A DNA stretch of 64,000 nucleotides from Caballeronia arationis (GTDB taxonomy: Bacteria; Pseudomonadota; Gammaproteobacteria; Burkholderiales; Burkholderiaceae): contig NZ_FCOG02000032.1 of the NCBI RefSeq assembly GCF_001544975.2, positions 1 to 64,000 on the forward strand, written 5' to 3'. Under the pieces are notes generated by a model. It was not told the DNA's origin. It worked only from the letters and a program-made list of their open reading frames with translations, and did not search any database. The position numbers and the translations under genes were made by a program. Each line of letters starts with the position of its first letter. The first letter of the stretch is position 1. Positions 1 through 7,947 of the stretch are shown piece after piece.

Positions 1-103
1 CTGCTTTCTTTGCTTACTTTCTTTGCAGCAGCAAAGAAAGTAAGTCCCGCCCCGGACAGGGGCAGAGCCAATAGACCGACGCGAAAACAAGTTCCACAGA
101 AGC
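1..103 (+). repeat. Dispersed hairpin repeat, copy A
   Basis: First of three copies of a roughly 105-bp repeat; its first two bases lie outside the window. It differs from the copy at 29879-29983 at about five positions and is inverted relative to the copy at 29349-29453. Bases 13-44 form a perfect 14-bp stem with a 4-base loop, and a GC-rich GCCCC/GGGGC hairpin follows at about 49-63. It lies directly upstream of purK and contains no convincing gene. Reading through it gives a peptide with FFAAAKKV, which I treat as a translation artefact. Confidence 0.85.
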
Positions 104-166
104 CCAGAAACATCCAACGGTGTAACCGCCCCAAAAACCAGCGCCCCCACGACGCTCAACATCACG

Positions 167-1354
167 ATGAACCCACACAACTCTCCGGTTTCACCCATCC
201 TGCCCGGCGCCTGGCTTGGCATGGTCGGTGGCGGCCAGCTTGGCCGCATGTTCTGTTTCGCGGCGCAGTCGATGGGCTATCGCGTCGCCGTCCTTGATCC
301 GGACGAGTCGAGCCCGGCGGGCGCCGTCGCAGACCGTCACATCCGCGCGTCCTACGACGACAAAGCCGCGCTCACCGAGCTCGGTCGCCTGTGCGCGGCG
401 GTATCGACGGAATTCGAGAACGTGCCGGCCGCGAGCCTCGAATTCCTCGCGAACTGCACGTTCGTGAGCCCCGCGGCGCAGTGCGTCGCGATCGCGCAGG
501 ATCGCGTGGCGGAAAAGCGCTTCATTTGCGATGCGGGCGTGCCGGTCGCGCCGCATGTCGTGATCGAGTCGCCGGACGCGCTCGCCGCGATCCCCGACGA
601 GAAGATCGCCGCCGTCTTGCCCGGCATCCTGAAGACGGCGCGTCTCGGCTACGACGGCAAAGGCCAGATCCGCGTGCGCAACGTCGATGAAGTGCGCACC
701 GCGTATGCGTCGCTGTCGGGTGTGCCGTGCGTGCTGGAAAAGCGCATGCCGCTCAAGTTCGAGGTGTCGGTGCTGATTGCGCGCGGCGGCGACGGCAAGT
801 CAGCCGTGTTCCCGCTCGCGCAAAACGTGCACGTCAACGGCATTCTCGCGAAGACGGTCGTGCCCGCGCCCGACGCGCCCGCTTCTCTCGTCGCGCAGGC
901 GCAGGACGCCGCGCTCACGATCGCCGCGAAGCTCGGCTATATCGGCGTGCTGTGCGTCGAGTTCTTCATACTCGAAGACGGCACGCTGATCGCCAACGAA
1001 ATGGCGCCGCGTCCGCACAACTCGGGGCACTACACGGTCGATGCCTGCGCGACGAGCCAGTTCGAGCAGCAGGTGCGCGCGATGACCGGCATGCCGCTCG
1101 GCGACACTCGCCAGCATTCGCCGGCCGCGATGCTGAACCTGCTCGGCGATGTCTGGTTCGACGGCAAGAAGGCGCGCACGCCGCCGTGGACGGAAGTCGC
1201 TGCAATGCCGGCGGCGCGCCTGCATCTGTACGGCAAGGAAGAGGCGCGCGCCGGCCGCAAGATGGGCCATATCAACTTCACGGCGGCGACGCTCGAAGAA
1301 GCCCGCACGGCGGCACGCGACTGCGCGCGCATGCTGCACATCCCGCTCGACTGA
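167..1354 (+). CDS. purK: N5-carboxyaminoimidazole ribonucleotide synthase
   Basis: Makes N5-CAIR from AIR, bicarbonate and ATP in de novo purine synthesis; cytoplasmic. The 395-residue product has the glycine-rich nucleotide loop GGGQLGRM (residues 21-28), an ATP-grasp loop KTARLGYDGKGQ (156-167) and the family signature NEMAPRPHNSGHYT (277-290), all at the expected places for a full-length PurK. The start at 167 has no good Shine-Dalgarno, but the protein begins just ahead of the conserved PGAWLGMVGGGQ stretch, so it cannot be far wrong. The usual partner purE would lie upstream, outside the window; a repeat copy occupies the sequence immediately before purK. The next gene starts 10 bases after the stop, so the two are probably co-transcribed. 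Confidence 0.96.
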   Translation: MNPHNSPVSPILPGAWLGMVGGGQLGRMFCFAAQSMGYRVAVLDPDESSPAGAVADRHIRASYDDKAALTELGRLCAAVSTEFENVPAASLEFLANCTFVSPAAQCVAIAQDRVAEKRFICDAGVPVAPHVVIESPDALAAIPDEKIAAVLPGILKTARLGYDGKGQIRVRNVDEVRTAYASLSGVPCVLEKRMPLKFEVSVLIARGGDGKSAVFPLAQNVHVNGILAKTVVPAPDAPASLVAQAQDAALTIAAKLGYIGVLCVEFFILEDGTLIANEMAPRPHNSGHYTVDACATSQFEQQVRAMTGMPLGDTRQHSPAAMLNLLGDVWFDGKKARTPPWTEVAAMPAARLHLYGKEEARAGRKMGHINFTAATLEEARTAARDCARMLHIPLD

Positions 1355-1364
1355 GCGCGCGCCG

Positions 1365-2387
1365 ATGAGCATCATCTACCCGGGCGCGGCGCAGATCGAC
1401 GAGGCGGCGGCGCTTCTCGATGCGGGCGAACTCGTCGCGTTCCCGACCGAAACGGTGTACGGCCTCGGCGGCGACGCCGAGAATCCGGATGCCATCGCGC
1501 GCATCTATGCAGCGAAGGGGCGACCGGCGAATCATCCCGTGATCGTGCACCTCGCACCGGAGGGCGATCCGGCGTACTGGGTGCAGTCGCTTTCGCCGGA
1601 CGCGGTCAAGCTGATCGACGCCTTCTGGCCTGGTCCGCTCACGCTGATCCTGAAGCGCGCCGCGCATATACCGGCGGCGGTCAGCGGCGGGCAGGATTCA
1701 GTCGGAATTCGCGCGCCGTCGCATCCCGTGGCGCAGCAGCTTTTGTCGGCGTTCAGTGCACGGCGAAGCGGACATGGCGGCGTCGCGGGACCGTCGGCGA
1801 ACCGCTTCGGACATGTCAGCCCGACGACCGCGCAGCATGTGCGCGACGAGTTCGGTGCAACGGTCCACGTGCTCGATGGCGGCGCGGCGGACGTCGGCAT
1901 CGAATCGACGATTCTCGATCTGTCACGCGGCTTTCCCGCGCTGTTGCGCCCCGGCCATGTGAGCCCGCAGGAGATCGCGGACGTGCTCGGCGTCGCGCCG
2001 CGCCTGGCGGACGGCAGCGACGCCACTGCGCCGCGCGCCTCGGGAACGCTGAAGGCGCATTACGCGCCGCGCACGCCGCTCGTGCTGTTACCGTTCGCCG
2101 CGCTCGAAGCACTGCTCGCGTCGCATGGCGCTTCCAGCGCGAAGAAAATCGCGCTCGTCGCGCGTGCGTCGAGCGCGGGCGAGTGGGCGAAGGCGCCGGG
2201 CGTGCATTTCGTCGCCGCGCCCGAAGACCCGCAGACCTACGCGCGCGATCTCTACGGCTTGCTGCGCGCGCTGGACCGGGCGAACGTCGAGCGGATCCTC
2301 ATCGAGAAGCTGCCCGATTCGATCGACTGGATCGCGGTGAACGATCGACTGGGCCGCGCAGCGGCGGCGTTCGAGGCGCAGGAATAG
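1365..2387 (+). CDS. sua5: L-threonylcarbamoyladenylate synthase, Sua5 type
   Basis: Makes threonylcarbamoyl-AMP from threonine, bicarbonate and ATP, the first step of t6A37 modification of tRNAs that read ANN codons. The 340-residue protein has an N-terminal YrdC domain with PTETVYGLGG (about 27-36), the KGRP substrate-binding element and GPSANRFG, then a C-terminal Sua5 domain introduced by SGTLKAHYAP. It is thus the long two-domain form, not the YrdC-only TsaC form. The ATG at 1365 is chosen because the coding frame extends upstream only by overlapping purK. It is followed by a strong palindromic terminator, so it ends the purK transcript. Confidence 0.94.
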   Translation: MSIIYPGAAQIDEAAALLDAGELVAFPTETVYGLGGDAENPDAIARIYAAKGRPANHPVIVHLAPEGDPAYWVQSLSPDAVKLIDAFWPGPLTLILKRAAHIPAAVSGGQDSVGIRAPSHPVAQQLLSAFSARRSGHGGVAGPSANRFGHVSPTTAQHVRDEFGATVHVLDGGAADVGIESTILDLSRGFPALLRPGHVSPQEIADVLGVAPRLADGSDATAPRASGTLKAHYAPRTPLVLLPFAALEALLASHGASSAKKIALVARASSAGEWAKAPGVHFVAAPEDPQTYARDLYGLLRALDRANVERILIEKLPDSIDWIAVNDRLGRAAAAFEAQE

Positions 2388-2411
2388 GCGTCCCGTCCCG
2401 ACGACGCAAAA

Positions 2412-2445
2412 GCAAAACGCCCGGTCGATCGACCGGGCGTTTTGC
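2412..2445. terminator. Perfect 34-bp palindromic terminator
   Basis: A perfect 34-bp palindrome whose arms begin GCAAAACGCCCGGTC, so a GC-rich stem is flanked by A and T runs on both strands. It lies between the stop of the Sua5 gene (2387) and the stop of the minus-strand esterase (2474), and can serve as a bidirectional Rho-independent terminator for the two converging genes. Confidence 0.88.
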
Positions 2446-2473
2446 ATTCAGACGGCTTTTCAGAAAGCGGGAA

Positions 2474-3634
2474 TCACTTGCCGAGGCCGGACTTCGCGAT
2501 CGCCTGCTCGACGGCCTGCGCGTACAGCACGTGCAGATGGGTCGTCGGATGGATGGTGTCGGCGTACATGTAGGTCTGGTCCGCGCCCGCGACCGTCTGC
2601 GTTTCAGGCGAGCAGAAGAGCGAGCTGCCGAATGCCGTCGGGTTCGTCTGGCCGGCCTTCGTGGCGGCGGCGATCATCGCCTGGAGGTTGCAGGCCGTGC
2701 CGGTATTCGACACCGTGAAGCCCATCGACTGAAAGTTCGCCGTGATGTTGGCGAGCAGCGGCGGCAGGTCCACGTAGATAACCTTGGAAATCAGGCCGGC
2801 CTGCGTCAGCGCGCCCTTCAGCACGGTATTGAAACCATTCGATGCGCTCGACAGCGTTACACCCTTGTCGGCGCTCATGAGGCCCTGCGGCGTCGTGCCG
2901 ATGTCCGGCACGTTCGACACGACGACGTGCGTCGCACCCGCCTGCAAGACCCGCCCGATGACACCCGCCAGATCGATCGCCGCTTGCTGGATCGCGGCCT
3001 GCGCCGCCGCGCCTGCCTGTTGCGCAGCTTGCGGGGTGATCTGCCCGGCCGCGGCCTGCGCGGCGGCAGTCTGCGCTACAGTCAGATTCAGCAGGATGTC
3101 GTTCGCGCCGCCGTTGATCAGCACGAGCTGATTCGCGTTAAAGGCGCCGTGCGCGGCGATATAGTTGCTCACCTGCTGGTTGATCGGGATGGTGGTCGCT
3201 TGCGAGAAGTCGGCGTTGGTCGTGCCCGGCGTCGCGTGGCCGATGCCCGGCTGCAGCGTCACGCGCGCGCCGCCCTGGCCGTAGCCGAAGCCGGTTCCCG
3301 GCGTGAGCGGCACGCCGAAGCCGCCGGTCGCGGCGGGCGTGAGCGTGTCGCCGTAGTACTGCGCCACGTTCTGCGTCCAGACCTGTCCCGGGTTCGTCGT
3401 GAAGCGGCCGCCGCCGAAGCTGCGGGTGATCACGGGCGAGTACGTGCCGACGTCGGACAGGCTGTCGCCGAACGAAACGACCTGCAGCTTGATGCCGCCG
3501 GGCGGAGTCGAATTGTTGTTGTTGTTGTCGTCACCGCCGCCGCCGCATGCGGCGAGCAAGGCGAGCGCGGCGCCCGCAGTGGCGAACTGGGCATATCGCA
3601 GCATCGCGCCGCGCGTCGTGTAGTGCTTGTTCAT
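2474..3634 (-). CDS. SGNH/GDSL-family lipase/esterase lipoprotein
   Basis: Predicted secreted serine ester hydrolase of about 386 residues. The N-terminus is a lipoprotein signal: a hydrophobic stretch ending ALLAACGGGG, followed by an Asn-rich linker. Block I of the SGNH family is VSFGDSLSDVG (nucleophile Ser), block III is INGGANDI (oxyanion Asn) and block V is DTIHPTTHLH (catalytic Asp and His). An in-frame ATG lies five codons upstream, but the chosen ATG has a GACGAGG-like ribosome site at good spacing. No autotransporter barrel follows the catalytic domain, so it is a free lipoprotein. The substrate is unknown. It is transcribed alone, toward the terminator at 2412-2445. Confidence 0.9.
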   Translation of the reverse strand: MNKHYTTRGAMLRYAQFATAGAALALLAACGGGGDDNNNNNSTPPGGIKLQVVSFGDSLSDVGTYSPVITRSFGGGRFTTNPGQVWTQNVAQYYGDTLTPAATGGFGVPLTPGTGFGYGQGGARVTLQPGIGHATPGTTNADFSQATTIPINQQVSNYIAAHGAFNANQLVLINGGANDILLNLTVAQTAAAQAAAGQITPQAAQQAGAAAQAAIQQAAIDLAGVIGRVLQAGATHVVVSNVPDIGTTPQGLMSADKGVTLSSASNGFNTVLKGALTQAGLISKVIYVDLPPLLANITANFQSMGFTVSNTGTACNLQAMIAAATKAGQTNPTAFGSSLFCSPETQTVAGADQTYMYADTIHPTTHLHVLYAQAVEQAIAKSGLGK

Positions 3635-4085
3635 CGACCTCGTCTCCATCTCTTGGTGAATCTTGTAATTGATGCCGCGGCTCGACTGCCGCGTTTTTTA
3701 TCCATGTTTTCAGGCGCCGCGCCGGGACATGCCGCCCAGCCAGCGTCGCGATAGCTTACCGAATCTTCACACCTCCATCAGATGTTTCGCGCGAATGGCG
3801 TATCGTCGGGGCGTGGCCGCGTGCGTGAGGGATATCCAGCGCCTGTTTCGAGCGCGTCGAACGGATCGGCATGAACGCCGGCAGAAGCAATCCGGGATCG
3901 AATTGCATGCTTGTCTCCCTCCTGGCGAGCGGTCTGTGCCGCCGTGCCCGACAGCAACTTTTGCATGGGACCCGAGTAAGCGCTAAAGCGCTAACTCTGG
4001 TCGACAGCGTACACGGCGAGCGCGCGGCGGCGCTCGCTACTTCGTAGAAGGAATATTCGAGGCCCGGACCGCGCGGTCCGGGTTT
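3635..4085. other. Gene-free spacer with three hairpins
   Basis: About 450 bases between two minus-strand genes with no ORF that I can support. The end nearer dacB holds a repeated AGCGCTAA pair (about 3978-3994), an 8-bp stem-loop at 4016-4037 and a perfect 20-bp palindrome at 4063-4082 only three bases past the dacB stop. The last probably folds at the 3' end of the dacB mRNA, but no T run follows it on the minus strand. The esterase promoter should lie in the part nearer 3635; I could not pick a convincing hexamer pair. Confidence 0.6.
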
Positions 4086-5684
4086 CTACTCGGCCGCGCC
4101 GGGCTTGCGCGCGCCCTCGTACACCCACTCGAGCAGCGCATCGTGGGCGGCACGCGCGGCTTCCGCGCGTGGATCGTTGATGAAGCTCACGACCACATAG
4201 GTCTCGCCGTTCCCTGCGCCCACGTAGCCGGCGATTGCGCGAACGTCACGCAGCGTGCCCGTCTTGATGTGAGCATTGCCGAGCGCGCCTGCGTTAGTCA
4301 GCCGGTTGCGCATCGTGCCGTCGACACCCGCGATCGGCAGCGATTCCGTGAACACCTGCGCGACCGGGCTCGAATTCGCCGCCTGCAGGAGATCGGCGAG
4401 CGAAAGCGCGCTGATCGTCTCGTCGCGCGACAGGCCGGAGCCGTTGTCGAGCGACAGGCCGTTCATCGGCAAGGCGCTTCTGCGCAGGAACTGCTGGATG
4501 GCCTGCGCGGACTTCGCGGGCGTTCCGGGCGGCTTCGCGGTGGCCGCGCCGATCGTGAGGAACAGGTTACGCGCCATCACGTTGTTGCTGAACTTGTTGA
4601 TGTCGCGAACGATGTCTGAGAGCACCGGGCTGCGGTGCGTGCCGACGAGCCGCGCGCTCGACGGCGTCGCGCCTTCGCGGGTCGTGCCGGCGAAGGTGCC
4701 GCCCGTCTGCTTCCACAGCGCAAGGAAGCCGCCCGCGAAGAACGTGGAGTGGTCGAGCGCCGCGACGTTGATCGTGCGCGAGCCGCAGCGCAGCGGATAG
4801 TCGCCGATGAACGACGCCTGCACGAAGCCAGTGTTCGTCTGCGCGACGCTCGGCGAAGCCGCCGGCAGCGTGCCCGCGCACGCGCCGCGCGTGACGCGCA
4901 GTTCGTTGTCGATCTGCAGTTGCGCGAGTTGCGGCAGCACGTCGATGGAGACGCCGCCTTCCGGATTCGGCGTCAGCGTGAAGGACAGCGACTTGAACGC
5001 GTACAGGAGCGGATCGGGGCCGACGTTGTACGGCGCGCTGTCGTCGTGGTCGAAGGCGGGCAGGTCGCGCGTGGAGGCGTCGAAGTAGCGCTTGTCGAGC
5101 ACGAGCGCGCCGTTGATGCCCGTGATCCCGTTGCGACGGATCTGGTCGACGAGATCGATCAGTTCTTCCGGCACGAGCTTCGGATCGCCCGTGCCCTGGA
5201 TGTACAGGTTGCCGTGCAGCACGCCCTGCGCGTCGACGTCGCCGTCGGCGTAGGCCGTCGTCTTCCAGCGATAGTCCGGGCCGAGCAGCGAAAGGCCGGC
5301 GTAGGTGGTGACGAGCTTCATTGTCGAGGCGGGGAGCATCGGCGTGTTCGCGTTGATTGCGACGACCGGCACCGGCGCGCCGATGCGCTGCACGACCACG
5401 CTCATCGACGACATCGGCACATGCGCGCGCGCGAGCGCGCTCATCACGGTGGGCGGCAAGGGACCGGACGGCACGACGACGCGTTCCGCGCGTCTGGCTT
5501 TAACGCCGCCGTGCGCCGCGCGCTTGGGCGACTGCGCCTGCGATTCGGCTTTCGTGCCGCCGCGCGCGTCGGCCTGAGGGGCATACGCGAGCGCGCCGCC
5601 TACGACGAACGCAACGGCGAGCGCGTACGAAGACAGGCGCGCAGGGAAGGAGCGGGGGACGGCGCAAAGCGGAGCGAGCAGCAT
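4086..5684 (-). CDS. dacB: D-alanyl-D-alanine carboxypeptidase/endopeptidase (PBP4)
   Basis: Class C low-molecular-mass penicillin-binding protein that trims pentapeptides and cleaves D-Ala-mDAP cross-links in periplasmic peptidoglycan. The 532-residue form starts at an ATG followed by a signal peptide ending near QADA. The catalytic motifs are STMK (SxxK), SNN (SxN) and KTG (in HIKTGTLRDV), in the right order, with the long insertion between SxxK and SxN typical of PBP4. A longer in-frame start exists at 5759, but its extra 25 residues would mask the signal peptide. A TACAAT on the minus strand at 5749-5754 could be its -10. It is divergent from the two-component system, whose regulator box (5809-5825) lies in the shared spacer. 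Confidence 0.94.
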   Translation of the reverse strand: MLLAPLCAVPRSFPARLSSYALAVAFVVGGALAYAPQADARGGTKAESQAQSPKRAAHGGVKARRAERVVVPSGPLPPTVMSALARAHVPMSSMSVVVQRIGAPVPVVAINANTPMLPASTMKLVTTYAGLSLLGPDYRWKTTAYADGDVDAQGVLHGNLYIQGTGDPKLVPEELIDLVDQIRRNGITGINGALVLDKRYFDASTRDLPAFDHDDSAPYNVGPDPLLYAFKSLSFTLTPNPEGGVSIDVLPQLAQLQIDNELRVTRGACAGTLPAASPSVAQTNTGFVQASFIGDYPLRCGSRTINVAALDHSTFFAGGFLALWKQTGGTFAGTTREGATPSSARLVGTHRSPVLSDIVRDINKFSNNVMARNLFLTIGAATAKPPGTPAKSAQAIQQFLRRSALPMNGLSLDNGSGLSRDETISALSLADLLQAANSSPVAQVFTESLPIAGVDGTMRNRLTNAGALGNAHIKTGTLRDVRAIAGYVGAGNGETYVVVSFINDPRAEAARAAHDALLEWVYEGARKPGAAE

Positions 5685-5808
5685 GAATTCTTTTTGGATG
5701 CGAAGTGGTGAGCGCCGCACATGCGTCGGGGCCCGGAACGAAGCGGCTATTGTAGACAAGCTTCCTTGCTAAATCGTTGCCGTGTGACGCAGTGTGCCGT
5801 CGCGCGCC

Positions 5809-5852
5809 TTTAAGTCCCGCTTAATCCTTGGGCCGCCGGGCGCGGCTAAAAT
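5809..5852 (+). promoter_or_regulatory. PmrA-type box and -10 of the response-regulator operon
   Basis: TTTAAG-TCCCG-CTTAAT at 5809-5825 fits the YTTAAK-N5-YTTAAK direct repeat known for PmrA/BasR-type regulators. A good -10, TAAAAT, follows at 5847-5852, and the start codon lies 33 bases further on. The box replaces a -35 element, as expected for an activated, self-regulated promoter. Direct binding by the regulator encoded downstream is my inference. Confidence 0.6.
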
Positions 5853-5884
5853 GGACCGCACCCCCATACGATAACGAGCGCGCC

Positions 5885-6547
5885 ATGCGAATCCTGCTAG
5901 TCGAAGATGATCGGATGATCGCCGAGGGAGTGCGAAAGGCGCTCCGTGCCGACGGTTTCGCCGTCGACTGGGTGCAGGACGGCGACGCGGCGCTGACGGC
6001 CGTCGGCGGAGAGCCCTACGACATGATGCTGCTCGACCTCGGCCTGCCGAAGCGCGACGGCCTCGATGTGCTCAAGAGCCTGCGTGCGCGCGGCAACGCG
6101 CTGCCGGTGCTGATCGTGACGGCGCGCGACGCCATCGCGGATCGCGTGAAAGGGCTCGACGCCGGCGCGGACGACTATCTCGTCAAGCCCTTCGATCTCG
6201 ACGAGCTCGGCGCCCGCATGCGCGCGCTGATCCGCCGTCACGCTGGACGCGGCGAGTCGCTCGTGCGCCACGGCCCGCTCACACTCGATCCGGTCGGCCA
6301 TCAGGTGACGCTCGACGGCGCGCCCGTCACGCTCTCCGCGCGCGAGTTCGCGCTGCTCGAAGCGCTGATGGCGCGTCCAGGCGCGGTGCTCTCGAAGAGC
6401 CAGCTCGAAGAGAAGATCTACGGCTGGGGCGAGGAGATCGGCAGCAATACGGTCGAGGTATACATCCATTCGCTGCGCAAGAAGCTCGGCGCCGACCTGA
6501 TCCGCAACGTGCGAGGCCTTGGCTACATGGTCGCGAAGGACGCCTGA
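5885..6547 (+). CDS. OmpR-family response regulator (PmrA/QseB-like)
   Basis: DNA-binding response regulator of 220 residues. The receiver domain (about 1-115) has the acidic pair in LLVEDD, the phospho-acceptor Asp51 in LLDLGLPKRDG, Thr79 and Lys101 (VKPFD). The C-terminal half is a winged helix ending VRGLGYMVAKDA, typical of the OmpR/PhoB class. The coding frame extends upstream to 5828, but MRILLVEDD is the normal N-terminus, so 5885 is chosen. It overlaps the kinase start by one base (TGATG), which indicates translational coupling. A PmrA-type box precedes it. The PmrA/QseB grouping rests on the overall sequence, on the partner kinase and on the box; the signal is unknown. Confidence 0.93.
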   Translation: MRILLVEDDRMIAEGVRKALRADGFAVDWVQDGDAALTAVGGEPYDMMLLDLGLPKRDGLDVLKSLRARGNALPVLIVTARDAIADRVKGLDAGADDYLVKPFDLDELGARMRALIRRHAGRGESLVRHGPLTLDPVGHQVTLDGAPVTLSAREFALLEALMARPGAVLSKSQLEEKIYGWGEEIGSNTVEVYIHSLRKKLGADLIRNVRGLGYMVAKDA

Positions 6548-7845
6548 TGCATTCGATTCGCCGCCAGCTTCTCGTCTGGCTGCTTGCGCTCGTGATCGTC
6601 GGCGTGGGGTTCGCGGGCTGGCTCATCTACCGTCAGGCGCTCGCCGAAGCCAACGAACTCTTCGATTACCAGTTGCAGCAGATCGCATCCGCGCTGCCGT
6701 CCGAGCCGTTTTCGTCGGTGCTCAGTTCGCGTGCGGACAGCGACGAAGGCGTCGTGATCCAGATCTGGAATCGCAACGGCGTCCTGATGTACTACTCGCA
6801 TCCGCGCGTGCCGCTCGCGCCGCACGCGGAACTCGGCTTTTCCACCGAGATGACCGCGCGCGGCGAATGGCGCGTGTACAGCGCGATCGTCGGCGACAAC
6901 GTCGTGCAGCTCGCACAGCCGCTCTCGATCCGTAACCGGCTCGCGGCGGGCGTCGCGTGGCGCACACTGTGGCCGCTCGTGCTGCTGTTGCCGTTCCTCG
7001 GGCTTGCCGTGTGGCTGATCGTCGGACGCGGGCTCGCGCCCTTGCAGCGCGTGACGCGCGCGCTCGACACGCGTCATCCCGAAGCGCTCGATCCGTTGCC
7101 CGATACGCGTCTGCCAGAAGAAGTGCAGCCCGTCGTGCACGCGCTGAACGCGCTGCTCGCGCGCCTCGCGACGGCGCTCGACACGCAGAAGGCCTTTGTC
7201 GCGGATGCCGCCCACGAACTGCGCACGCCGCTCGCGGCCGTGCAGATCCAGGCGCAGCTCGTCGCCCGCGCGCAGGACGACGCTTCGCGCAAGGAAGCGC
7301 TCGCGGACCTGCAGGCGGGCATCGCGCGCGCGACGCGCCTCGCGGAGCAACTGCTCGCGCTCGCGCGCGCGGACCCCGACAGCAAGGCGCCGATGCAGGG
7401 CGTCGACCTGCATGCGCTCGTCGACGAATGCGTGGGCGCGAGCGTGCTGCTTGCGCAGGAACGCGGCGTCGACCTCGGCATCGAGACGAGCGAGGCCGCG
7501 ACCGTCACCGGCGACCGCGACGCGCTGCGCGTGATGCTCAACAACGTGATCGACAACGCAACGAAATACACGCCGAGAGGCGGGCGTGTCGACGTCTCGC
7601 TGAAGGTCGAGGGACGTCCGGTCGTGCGCGTGGCCGACAGCGGCCCGGGCATTCCGGCCGAAGAGCGCAATCTCGTCTTCGACCGCTTCTATCGCGCCGG
7701 AGAAGGTGCGAGCCGCGCACGCACCGACGTCTCGGGCAGCGGCCTCGGACTGGCGATCGTAAGGCGCATCGCGCTTCAGCACGGCGCGACCGTGGAGCTC
7801 GGCGGATCGCCTGCTGGCGGGCTGCTCGTCACCGTGCGATTCTGA
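6547..7845 (+). CDS. Sensor histidine kinase (QseC/PmrB-like)
   Basis: Inner-membrane sensor kinase of 432 residues that should phosphorylate the preceding regulator. Transmembrane helices lie at about 7-28 and 142-160 and flank a periplasmic sensor of about 110 residues of the two-component-sensor N-terminal type. The dimerisation helix carries the phospho-acceptor His223 in ADAAHELRTPLAAV. The ATPase domain shows the N box (LNNVIDNATKYTP, about 331-343), G1 DSGPGIP (about 364-370) and G2 GSGLGLAI (about 397-404). All catalytic motifs are intact. The ligand cannot be read from sequence; relatives sense cations, antimicrobial peptides or catecholamine-like signals. Confidence 0.92.
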   Translation: MHSIRRQLLVWLLALVIVGVGFAGWLIYRQALAEANELFDYQLQQIASALPSEPFSSVLSSRADSDEGVVIQIWNRNGVLMYYSHPRVPLAPHAELGFSTEMTARGEWRVYSAIVGDNVVQLAQPLSIRNRLAAGVAWRTLWPLVLLLPFLGLAVWLIVGRGLAPLQRVTRALDTRHPEALDPLPDTRLPEEVQPVVHALNALLARLATALDTQKAFVADAAHELRTPLAAVQIQAQLVARAQDDASRKEALADLQAGIARATRLAEQLLALARADPDSKAPMQGVDLHALVDECVGASVLLAQERGVDLGIETSEAATVTGDRDALRVMLNNVIDNATKYTPRGGRVDVSLKVEGRPVVRVADSGPGIPAEERNLVFDRFYRAGEGASRARTDVSGSGLGLAIVRRIALQHGATVELGGSPAGGLLVTVRF

Positions 7846-7877
7846 CTCGTGTGCTTTAGCGCGAACTTTCCGGCCAC

Positions 7878-7894
7878 TTTAAGCGACCTTTAAG
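7878..7894 (+). promoter_or_regulatory. PmrA-type box upstream of the HtrA-like protease
   Basis: TTTAAG-CGACC-TTTAAG is an exact match to YTTAAK-N5-YTTAAK, 53 bases before the protease start. It has the same architecture as the box at 5809-5825. A TAAAAC at 7922-7927 is a possible -10. This suggests that the protease has its own promoter under the adjacent regulator, rather than depending only on read-through. Confidence 0.6.
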
Positions 7895-7947
7895 CGACGC
7901 CACGTAACCTTCGTTTCATCCTAAAACGCCCCTGTCAGGAGCACTCG

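Noticed and set aside
3669..3986. Short open frames on both strands in the esterase-dacB spacer
   Set aside because: No ribosome site, no conserved-looking domain, and the composition resembles random GC-rich translation.
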